From NCBI RefSeq assembly GCF_040675535.1, contig NZ_JBFAPC010000232.1, positions 1-6,218 of the forward strand: a DNA stretch of 6,218 nt, read 5' to 3'. Under the pieces are notes generated by a model, which saw only the letters and a list, made by a program, of their open reading frames with translations, searched no databases and had not been told where the DNA came from. The DNA comes from Patulibacter sp040675535 (GTDB lineage Bacteria; Actinomycetota; Thermoleophilia; Solirubrobacterales; Solirubrobacteraceae). Every line of letters starts with the position of its first letter. Positions within the stretch are counted from its first letter, which is position 1. Below, one piece after another: positions 1-5,622 of this stretch. The position numbers and the translations under genes were made by a program.

Positions 1-1677
1 CAACTCGACAGCGGAACCATCAAGCGTGGCGCCGCCGCCGCCGGGGCGCTGCGCCGCGCGGTCGCGCTGACCCCGGGCGGCCCCGACGCGGCCCGCCGGA
101 CCCTGCTGGCCGCCGAGCTCTCGATGGCCGCCGGCGACCTGCCCGAGTGCCGGCTGCTCGCCGAGCGGGCGCTGACCGGGACGCCGGAGCCCGCCGTCCG
201 GGTCGACCTCGAGCGGATCCGCGCGACCGCGCTGGGCCGGATGGGCGAGCTCGAGGCCGGGATCCAGCCGCTGCTGGCCCACGCGGACCGGATCGCCGCC
301 GACGACCCCGGCCGCGCGGCGCTGCTGCTGCTCGGCGCCGGGCCGGCGTTCTGGTTCACGGGGCGCTTCGACCGCTTCGGCACCGTCGTCGCCCGCGCGG
401 AGGAGCTCGCCGGCGAGGAGCACCCGGTCGAGGCCGCGATGGCCGGGCTGCTCGGCGCGATGGTCGACGTCAACGTCGGGCGCGCGGCCGACGCCGAGGC
501 CCGGATCGCGCGCCATGGCCACGTCCTCGATCGCGACGACCTGCCCGATCCGGGCTACGAGGTCCTGGCGTCGCCGGCCCACGTCTCGGTCTGGACGGGC
601 CGCCTGGACCGCGCCGACGACCTGATCGAGCGGCAGCTGACGATCGCCCGCCGCGGCGGGGCGGCCGCGGCGCTCGTCTACCCGCTGACGGTCCGCGGGC
701 AGCTCGACCTGCGTCGCGGGCGCGCGTCGTCGGCGCTCGCGGTCGGGGCCGAGGCCGTCGCGCTCGGCCAGGACACGCGGCAGACGGTGCTCGTCGGCCT
801 GGCGGCGGCGATCCTGGCGCAGACGGAGGCCGCGCTCGGCCGCGAGCCGGCGTGCCGCGAGCACGTCGCGCTCGCCCACCGCATCGCCGACGAGACCGGC
901 AGCGTCATGACCGGCTTGATCGCCGACGCCGCCCTGGGCGCGCTGGAGCTCTGCCTCGGGCGGCTGGAGCCGGCGCTCGCCGCCCTGGACCGCTGCGCCC
1001 GCACCGCCGCGCGGACGGGCCAGACGGAGCCGAACGTCATCCGCTGGCAGGGCGACCGCATCGAGGTCCTCGCCCGCCTGGGCCGGACGGAGGAGGCGGC
1101 CGCGGACCTCGCGGTCCTGGTGGGGCACGCCGAGGTGGCGCCGACGCCCTGGACGACGGCCACCGTCGCCCGCGGCCGCGCGCTGCTGGCGTCCGACGCC
1201 GACGCGGTCGGGGAGCACGAGACCGCGATCGGCATCCTCGAGGCCGCCGGCGACCGCCTGGAGGCCGCGCGGCTGCGGCTGGCGCTCGGCGAGCGGCTGC
1301 GACGCGGACGCCAGCGGCGGCTGGCGCGCGAGCCGCTGCGGGCGGCGCTGGAGGTCTTCGAGCGCGCCGGCGCGACCCCGTGGGCCGCGCGGACGGCCGT
1401 CGAGCTGCGGGCGACCGGCGGGGCCCTCGAGCCGGCCGGTGCTGTCGGCGCAGGCGGATCGGGCGCGGTGGGCGCGGGGGCCGCGGTCGAGGAGCTCACC
1501 CCGCGCGAGCTCCGCGTCGCGCTGCTGGTGGCGGAGGGCCGCACCAACCCCGAGGTCGCGGCCGAGCTCTTCCTCTCCCGCAAGACGGTCGAGCACCACC
1601 TGTCGCAGATCTACCGCAAGCTCGGCCTGCGCTCGCGGACGGAGCTGGCGCGCGAGATGGCGGGGGCGGCGGGGTGA
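1..1677 (+). CDS. LuxR-family transcriptional regulator with helical-repeat domain (5'-partial)
   Basis: The frame is open from the first base to a TGA at 1675-1677, giving 558 visible residues; the true start is upstream of the window, so the ATG at 124 is internal. Visible residues about 1-470 are an Ala/Leu/Arg-rich run of amphipathic helices of TPR/MalT-like type (for example LLAAELSMAAGD near residues 35-46). A Gly/Ala-rich linker spans about residues 475-496. Residues about 497-553 form a LuxR-type HTH: LTPRELRVALLVAEGRTNPE, then an SRKTVEHHLSQIYRKLGLRS recognition region. In the LAL/MalT-like family, an N-terminal AAA+/STAND ATPase senses a ligand, the repeats transmit the signal, and the HTH activates transcription from DNA. 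The missing N-terminus is probably that ATPase (inference). The gene is convergent with the methyltransferase remnant. Ligand and targets cannot be read from the sequence. Confidence 0.93.
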   Translation, partial: QLDSGTIKRGAAAAGALRRAVALTPGGPDAARRTLLAAELSMAAGDLPECRLLAERALTGTPEPAVRVDLERIRATALGRMGELEAGIQPLLAHADRIAADDPGRAALLLLGAGPAFWFTGRFDRFGTVVARAEELAGEEHPVEAAMAGLLGAMVDVNVGRAADAEARIARHGHVLDRDDLPDPGYEVLASPAHVSVWTGRLDRADDLIERQLTIARRGGAAAALVYPLTVRGQLDLRRGRASSALAVGAEAVALGQDTRQTVLVGLAAAILAQTEAALGREPACREHVALAHRIADETGSVMTGLIADAALGALELCLGRLEPALAALDRCARTAARTGQTEPNVIRWQGDRIEVLARLGRTEEAAADLAVLVGHAEVAPTPWTTATVARGRALLASDADAVGEHETAIGILEAAGDRLEAARLRLALGERLRRGRQRRLAREPLRAALEVFERAGATPWAARTAVELRATGGALEPAGAVGAGGSGAVGAGAAVEELTPRELRVALLVAEGRTNPEVAAELFLSRKTVEHHLSQIYRKLGLRSRTELAREMAGAAG

Positions 1678-1832
1678 GCGGCCAGACGTGCCGCCGTGCA
1701 TCCGTGCGGTCGTTCTGCGGACGGCGCCGGAGCGGGCGAGACGGGCCCTGCGGGTGCCGGGCGCGGGCGGAGTAGCGTCCTGCCTCGGCGGCGTCCTGCC
1801 TCGAGGGACGGCGACGCGGAGTCTGTCGTGCG
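1678..1832. other. Convergent intergenic region with a short direct repeat
   Basis: This is 155 bp between the stop of the LuxR regulator and the stop of the methyltransferase remnant, which face each other. It contains the 13-mer GCGTCCTGCCTCG twice, at 1775-1787 and 1791-1803 (period 16). No strong GC hairpin followed by a T-run was found on either strand, so no intrinsic terminator is called. Open frames through it look like GC-driven chance ORFs. Confidence 0.6.
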
Positions 1833-2317
1833 CTACCCCCGCTGTCGCGCGGTGACCAGCCACGTCTCGTAGTCGAGGGCGACCGTCCCTCCGAGGCGGT
1901 CGACGGCCGGCCGAAGTTCCAGAACAGCCCGATCCGTCCGCCCGGTCGGAGCACTTCCGCGGCCCGCGCCGAGCCGGCGGCCGCGTCGACCCAGTGCCAG
2001 GCCTGGGCGGCCGTGACGAGGTCGAACGTCCGTCCGGCGGCGTCCCAGGTCTCGAACGCCCCGACCTCGACGTCGAGGCCGCCTTCCCGCGCGACCGCCG
2101 CCATCCGCGCGTCCGGCTCGACCCCGGTGACCCGGGCGCCGCGGGCGGTGAGGAGTGCGGCCGCGATCCCCGTCCCGCAGCCGACGTCGAGCACGTCGCG
2201 CACCGGCGGGTCGGTCAGGGCGTCGACGAGCGCGGCGGGATAGGACGGGCGCTCGGCGTGGTACGCGGTGGCGTCCGCCCCGAACGACTCGGCGCGGGAG
2301 CGGTCCTCGTGGAGCAT
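1833..2317 (-). pseudogene. Class I SAM-dependent methyltransferase, internally deleted and frameshifted
   Basis: From the ATG at 2317 the minus strand encodes 138 residues of a normal Methyltransf_11-type Rossmann domain. SAM motif I is VLDVGCGTG (residues 42-50), GVEPDARMAAVAR (65-77) includes the acidic ribose-binding residue, AQAWHWVD lies near 104-111, and LRPGGRIGLFWNFGRP is at 123-138. After GRP the family resemblance stops. In another minus frame, directly abutting at 1904, 23 codons end in LDYETWLVTARQRG and a TAG at 1835-1833, which reads as the typical C-terminal strand of this family. The usual segment between these blocks (roughly 85-100 residues, from family knowledge) is absent. 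A deletion whose length was not a multiple of three is the simplest explanation. The N-terminal frame stays open to 1496, giving a 273-residue product of deceptively normal length with a basic, unrelated tail. The SAM fold is incomplete, so activity is doubtful. The substrate is unknown. Confidence 0.8.
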
Positions 2318-2325
2318 CCCGGCGA

Positions 2326-2336
2326 TCGTGTCACGA
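2326..2336. promoter_or_regulatory. Short palindrome upstream of methyltransferase start
   Basis: TCGTG-T-CACGA is an 11-bp odd palindrome lying 8 bases before the methyltransferase ATG (2317). The position would suit an operator or a site overlapping the promoter or leader. At this length and GC content it could be chance. No clear Shine-Dalgarno or -10/-35 pair is visible between the repeat array and the ATG. Confidence 0.2.
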
Positions 2337-2365
2337 CCGGGCGGGCGGTCGACGCGGTTCCCGTC

Positions 2366-2730
2366 GAGTTCGGTCCCTGGGGGGGTACGGAAGTCGACGA
2401 CCGCGCCGCTGCCGGCCGGGTCCGTCGGCCCCGGCATCGGGTTCGGTACCTGGGAGGTACCCAAGTCGACGTCCGCCGTCCGCTGCGCCCCCGCCCGCCC
2501 GCCCCGTCGGCCCGGCATCGAGTTCGGTCCCTGGGACGTGAAGAAGTCGACGACCGCGCCGCCGCCGGCCCGCCCCCGTCGGCCCGGCATCGGGTTCGGT
2601 CCCTGGGAGGTACGGAAGTCGACGACCGCGCCGCCGCCGGCCCGCCCCCGTCGGCCCGGCATCGGGTTCGGTCCCTGGGACGTACAGAAGTCGACGACCG
2701 CGCCGCCGCCGGCGCGCCCCCGTCGGCCCC
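2366..2730. repeat. Tandem array of five ~72-bp repeats
   Basis: Five head-to-tail copies were aligned by eye: 2366-2438 (73 bp), 2439-2519 (81 bp), 2520-2591 (72 bp), 2592-2663 (72 bp) and 2664-2730 (67 bp, truncated). The plus-strand unit opens with GRGTTCGGTCCCTGGGA, continues with a GTAC-containing stretch and AAGTCGACGACCGCGCCGC, then a C/G-rich spacer, and closes with CCGTCGGCCCGGCATC. The SalI-type palindrome GTCGAC is present in all five. Copies 3, 4 and 5 are almost identical, while copies 1 and 2 are more diverged, which suggests recent duplication at the ychF end. Copy 1 carries a G7 run (2379-2385). The last copy ends at the ychF stop codon (TAG, 2732-2730). With about 48 bp of leader, the array fills the whole ychF-methyltransferase gap. 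Its function is unknown; candidates are a transcript-end element, a protein-binding array, or a dispersed genomic repeat that expanded locally. Confidence 0.93.
2445..2461. repeat. Perfect 7-bp hairpin in repeat copy 2
   Basis: Copy 2 reads GGTACCTGGGAGGTACC, with 7-bp perfect arms around a GGG loop. The equivalent stretch in the other copies (GGTCCCTGGGAGGTACG in copy 4) has two mismatches, so only copy 2 forms the full stem. No T-run follows on either strand, so it is not a classical terminator. Confidence 0.5.
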
Positions 2731-3815
2731 TAGTTCGTGTGCTTGACCGTGATGACGTCGCCGTCCTGCATCACGTAGTCGCGGCCCTCGGTGCGCAGCG
2801 TGCCCTTGTCGCGGGCCTGCGAGTAGCCGCCGGCCTCCAGCAGCTCGTCCCAGCCGACGACGTCCGCGCGGACGAAGCCCTTCTGGATGTCCGTGTGGAT
2901 CTCGCCCGCGGCGTGCCAGACGGTCAGGCCGCGCTTGAGGTGCCACGACTGGCCGCGGACGCCGGAGCCGACGGTGAAGAACGTGATCAGGTCCAGCAGC
3001 TCGAAGGCGCCCTTGGCGATCCGCTGCAGGCCGGACTCGGCGAAGCCCATGTCCTCGCGCATCGCGGCGGCCTCCTCGTCGTCCATCTCGATCAGCTCGG
3101 CCTCCAGGCGCGAGGAGACGGCGACGGCGACCGCGCCCATGGCGGCGGCGTGCTCGGCGATCGCGGCCGGGACCTCGCCGGACGCGTCGTTCTCGTCGAC
3201 GTTGGCGACGAAGAGGACCGGCTTGGCGGTCAGCGGCGAGAGCGTCCGGACGACGTTGGGGTGGTCCTCGGGCACGGGGACGATGCGGGCGGGCTTGCCC
3301 TCGTTCAACGCCACGACGACCTGCTCGAGCCAGCCCAGCTCGGCCTTCGCCTCGGCGTCGCCGCCGCGGGCCATCTTGGTGACGCGGTCGATGCGGCGCT
3401 CGGCCTGCTCGAGGTCCGCCATCAAGAGCTCGGTCTCGATCGTCTCGATGTCCCGCAGGGGGTTCACCGAGCCGTCGGGATGGATGATGTTCTGGTCGTC
3501 GTGGGCGCGGACGACGTGGACGAGCGCGTCGGTCTCGCGGATGTTCGCCAGGAACTTGTTGCCCAGGCCCTCGCCCTTGTGGGCGCCGGCGACGAGGCCC
3601 GCGATGTCGTGGAAGTCGATGTGGTCGAAGACGATCTCCGACGCGCCCATCTGCTCCGCGATCTGGACGAGGCGGTCGTCCGCGACGGGAACGACGGCCA
3701 CGTTGGGCTCGATCGTCGTGAACGGGTAGTTCGCGGCCTCGGCCCCGGACTTCGTCAGGGCGTTGAAGAGGGAGGACTTGCCCGCGTTGGGCATGCCCAC
3801 GATGCCGATCTTCAT
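2730..3815 (-). CDS. ychF: Redox-regulated ATPase YchF (OLA1 family, Obg-related)
   Basis: This is a 361-residue protein, matching the family's usual length of about 363. The P-loop is GMPNAGKSS (residues 7-15), with the conserved NYPFTTIEPNV at 29-39. The G3-like motif is DIAGL (70-74), followed by GAHKGEGLGNKFL (77-89). The G4 position is NVDE (205-208) instead of NKxD; in YchF/OLA1 this change underlies preference for ATP over GTP. A TGS domain covers about 278-361 (for example HAAGEIHTDIQKGFVRADVV and DYVMQDGDVI). YchF is a cytoplasmic ATPase that associates with ribosomes and is linked to translation and oxidative-stress responses. The start is the ATG at 3815, which shares its A with the TGA of the upstream PAP2 gene, with GGAG seven bases ahead. 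The C-terminus ends VKHTN rather than the more familiar FRFNV-like ending. The stop codon abuts the repeat array. Confidence 0.97.
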   Translation of the reverse strand: MKIGIVGMPNAGKSSLFNALTKSGAEAANYPFTTIEPNVAVVPVADDRLVQIAEQMGASEIVFDHIDFHDIAGLVAGAHKGEGLGNKFLANIRETDALVHVVRAHDDQNIIHPDGSVNPLRDIETIETELLMADLEQAERRIDRVTKMARGGDAEAKAELGWLEQVVVALNEGKPARIVPVPEDHPNVVRTLSPLTAKPVLFVANVDENDASGEVPAAIAEHAAAMGAVAVAVSSRLEAELIEMDDEEAAAMREDMGFAESGLQRIAKGAFELLDLITFFTVGSGVRGQSWHLKRGLTVWHAAGEIHTDIQKGFVRADVVGWDELLEAGGYSQARDKGTLRTEGRDYVMQDGDVITVKHTN

Positions 3816-4552
3816 CAGGCGGCTCCGGTGGTGTCGGTGGTGGCGGCCGCGGCACCCGCGGTCGCGGCGGCGGCGACGGACGCGGCGGTCGCGGCCTTCT
3901 CGGCGGCGGTGGAGGACGCGTCGGCGTCGTCGCGGCGGCGGTCGCGGCGCGCGGCGACGCCGTGGCCGACGGCGCGGACGCCCCCGCCGACGGTCCAGCC
4001 GAGGACGCCGCCGACCGCGATGTCGGTCGGGTAGTGCACGCCCAGGTGGACGCGCGACACGGCCATCGCCGTGGCGGTGGCGTACAGCGGGGCCTTCGGC
4101 AGCAGCGCGGAGTACGCGGCGGCGGCGGCGAAGGACGACGCCGCGTGCGAGCTGGGGAAGCTCAGCTGCGTCGGGGTCGGGATCAGCGGCGGCAGGTCGC
4201 GCAGCTGCGGGCGCGGCCGGCGGGCGACCTGCTTGACGCTCGTGTTGGCGACGTAGGCGGCCCCGACGGCGGCGACGCCGAGCAGCCACTCGTCGCGGCG
4301 GCGGCGGTCGATGGTCGCGCCGAGCGCGCCGATCCCGAGCCAGAGGGCCCCGTGCTCACCCGAGCGCGAGAAGCGGACGATGACCGTCGTCGCGCGCTGT
4401 GAACGGGCGGTCGAGCGGATCGCGCGCATCCCGGCGAGGTCCATGCGGGCGAACGCGCGGCCGGTGCGGCCGCGCAGGGCGCGGGCCAGGAGGCTGCGCC
4501 GGGCGTCGACGGCCTCGCCGAGGAGCCGGGGGTCGGGGGTCAGGATCGACAC
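3815..4552 (-). CDS. PAP2-family membrane lipid phosphatase
   Basis: The called product is 245 residues from the GTG at 4552. All three PAP2 signature motifs are intact: KX6RP as KQVARRPRP (K107-P115), PSSH (133-136, for the usual PSGH), and SRX5HX3D as SRVHLGVHYPTD (166-177). The conserved histidines provide nucleophile and acid/base in this family. Hydrophobic segments near 69-81, 90-106, 137-151, 155-170 and 178-196 predict a multipass membrane protein. Such enzymes dephosphorylate lipid phosphates such as phosphatidic acid, undecaprenyl pyrophosphate or, in mycobacteria, a decaprenyl-phosphoribose phosphate; which one applies here is not decidable. The last 45 or so residues are a charged, then Ala/Thr-rich low-complexity tail. 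The start is uncertain: an in-frame GTG at 4630 would add 26 Gly/Pro/Arg-rich residues, and the first ATG is codon 37. The stop overlaps the ychF start (TGATG). The gene diverges from a lipid kinase gene. Confidence 0.9.
   Translation of the reverse strand: MSILTPDPRLLGEAVDARRSLLARALRGRTGRAFARMDLAGMRAIRSTARSQRATTVIVRFSRSGEHGALWLGIGALGATIDRRRRDEWLLGVAAVGAAYVANTSVKQVARRPRPQLRDLPPLIPTPTQLSFPSSHAASSFAAAAAYSALLPKAPLYATATAMAVSRVHLGVHYPTDIAVGGVLGWTVGGGVRAVGHGVAARRDRRRDDADASSTAAEKAATAASVAAAATAGAAAATTDTTGAA
3823..3826 (-). promoter_or_regulatory. Ribosome-binding site of ychF inside the PAP2 gene
   Basis: The minus strand reads GGAG, seven bases before the ATG at 3815, within the last codons of the PAP2 gene. 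With the TGATG overlap it fixes the ychF start and supports translational coupling. Confidence 0.65.
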
Positions 4553-4743
4553 CCCACGAGGGTACGGGCCGGGGGATCGCGGCGTCCCGTGGGCGCCGCG
4601 TGCGGCGCGGCCCGTACCGGCGGTCCCCACGCGGTGCGCCGCCCCGGCGGACGGCGGGCCGGGTGGCCCCGGGCGTGCGGCGCCCCGCGTCGGCTCGGTC
4701 CCGGCGCCCCGCCGCGGCGCCGCACGGACCGCCGTCGGGCACC
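4553..4743. promoter_or_regulatory. Divergent intergenic region, PAP2 gene / lipid kinase gene
   Basis: This 191-bp stretch must hold the promoters for both directions unless the PAP2 gene starts further upstream at 4630. No -10/-35 pair can be picked confidently at this GC content. It contains the nested inverted repeat at 4561-4618, a GGGCC-GGGT-GGCCC stem-loop at 4656-4669, and CGGCGCC/GGCGCCG arms at 4702-4708 and 4716-4722 just upstream of the kinase ATG. Neither gene has a strong Shine-Dalgarno sequence here. Confidence 0.55.
4561..4618. repeat. Nested inverted repeat between the divergent lipid genes
   Basis: The arms GGTACGGGCCG (4561-4571) and CGGCCCGTACC (4608-4618) are perfect 11-bp inverse complements. 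Between them lies a second stem, CGCGGCG (4578-4584) with CGCCGCG (4594-4600), extended inward by a T-G wobble and two C-G pairs to a CGT loop (4588-4590). The outer left arm begins nine bases upstream of the PAP2 GTG codon. It could be a dimeric-regulator operator, an RNA structure in the PAP2 leader, or both. Confidence 0.7.
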
Positions 4744-5622
4744 ATGTACCACGTGAAGCTGGCGTTGGTCGTCAATCCCAAGTCCGGTGCCGGCCGCGAC
4801 AGCGACGGGATCGCGGAGCGCCTGCGCGCCCCGGGGCACGACGTCGAGACCTTCGAGATCGGCGACGCCGACGCCGCGGCGGCCTCCGGCGCGGACCGCG
4901 TGGTCGTCGCCGGCGGCGACGGCTCGATCGGCACGGTCTTCGCGGCCTGCGCGGAGCACCGGGCACCGCTGGCGATCCTCCCGGCCGGCACCGCCAACGA
5001 CTTCGCCCGGGCGATCGGCGTGCCGGCGGACTTCGACGCCGCGCTGGACGTCGCCAAGGACTCCGACGCCCGGCACCGCACCGTCTGGGGCGCGACGCTC
5101 GACGGCCACCCGTTCGTGAACGTCGCCTCGATCGGCCTGGCCGTCAACGCGGCGCGCGAGGCCGCGCCGTTCAAGTCGAAGCTCGGGCCCGTCGCCTACG
5201 CGATCGGCGCCGTGATCGCCGGTGCGAAGGGCAAGCAGGTCCACTGCCGGGTCAGCGTGGACGGCGAGCAGGTCTACGAGGGCGACGTCTGGCAGGCGCT
5301 GGTCGCCGCGTCGGGCAGCTTCGGCGGGATCGTCCAGCTGCCGGACTCCGACCCCGAGACCTCGGAGATGGAGCTCTTCGTCGTCGAGTCCAAGTCGCGC
5401 CTGACCCTGATCCGCCGTGTCTGGGGCATGCGCAAGGGCGGCAACCGCGGCGGGATGCGCTTCTTCCAGGGCCACAGCATCCGGGTCGACGTCGACCCCG
5501 ACCTGCTGTGGAACGTCGACGGCGAGGTCCTCGACCTCGGCGACGTCACCGCCGAGCCACTGGGCCCGGTCGAGATCTTCCTGCCGCCGGAGACGACGGC
5601 CCCGCGCTGGAGGCGCCGCTGA
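4744..5622 (+). CDS. Diacylglycerol kinase-like lipid kinase (YegS/DgkB/LCB5 family)
   Basis: The product is 292 residues, normal for the family (about 290-310). Key motifs are NPKSGAG (11-17, nucleotide-binding start of the catalytic domain), GGDGS (57-61, the GGDGT motif), LPAGTANDFAR (79-89, the conserved G-T-x-N-D-F block) and DGE (259-261), whose acidic residue is the proposed catalytic base in DgkB-type enzymes. It should be a cytoplasmic, membrane-associated enzyme that transfers the ATP gamma-phosphate to a lipid hydroxyl such as diacylglycerol; the actual lipid is unknown. The ATG at 4744 was chosen; a GTG at 4753 gives VKLALVVNPKSG and is a plausible alternative, since neither has a good Shine-Dalgarno sequence. 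The gene diverges from the PAP2 phosphatase gene, which catalyses the opposite type of reaction. Its TGA overlaps the next ATG. Confidence 0.94.
   Translation: MYHVKLALVVNPKSGAGRDSDGIAERLRAPGHDVETFEIGDADAAAASGADRVVVAGGDGSIGTVFAACAEHRAPLAILPAGTANDFARAIGVPADFDAALDVAKDSDARHRTVWGATLDGHPFVNVASIGLAVNAAREAAPFKSKLGPVAYAIGAVIAGAKGKQVHCRVSVDGEQVYEGDVWQALVAASGSFGGIVQLPDSDPETSEMELFVVESKSRLTLIRRVWGMRKGGNRGGMRFFQGHSIRVDVDPDLLWNVDGEVLDLGDVTAEPLGPVEIFLPPETTAPRWRRR
5609..5613 (+). promoter_or_regulatory. Ribosome-binding site for the small membrane protein gene
   Basis: GGAGG lies eight bases before the ATG at 5622, inside the end of the lipid kinase gene. It is the strongest Shine-Dalgarno sequence noted in the window and fixes this start, in contrast to the weak sites of the divergent genes. 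Confidence 0.75.

Noticed and set aside
678..1583. 301-residue minus-strand ORF inside the regulator gene
   Set aside because: Its Ser/Arg/Ala-rich composition is typical of antisense frames of GC-rich genes, and the plus-strand LuxR protein is clear.
1678..1832. Intrinsic terminator between the convergent genes
   Set aside because: Only weak GC stems and no T-run on either strand; the evidence is too thin to call.
1833..2317. Programmed ribosomal frameshift joining the two methyltransferase frames
   Set aside because: A simple frameshift would still leave a protein lacking a large conserved segment, and no slippery heptamer is visible at the junction; deletion fits better.
2366..2730. CRISPR array
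   Set aside because: The repeats are contiguous ~72-bp units with no unique spacers of regular length between short direct repeats, and no cas genes are nearby.
2215..3855. 546-residue minus-strand ORF, and a 588-residue plus-strand ORF at 2268-4034, across ychF and the array
   Set aside because: Both are Arg/Pro/Gly- or Ala/Asp/Val-rich out-of-frame shadows of ychF and the repeats; no domain is recognisable, and ychF fully explains the region.
3763..4236. 157-residue plus-strand Arg-rich ORF
   Set aside because: It is the antisense shadow of the PAP2 gene, whose three catalytic motifs are intact on the minus strand.
4399..4743. N-terminal extension of the lipid kinase back to 4399
   Set aside because: The extension is Arg/Gly-rich, overlaps the PAP2 gene and inverted repeat, and makes the protein much longer than its family; the family's N-terminus begins just before NPKSGAG.
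4311..5621. Long N-terminal extension of the 169-residue membrane protein
   Set aside because: This part of the open frame is the lipid kinase read out of frame and is Arg-rich nonsense. GGAGG and the TGATG overlap place the start at 5622.
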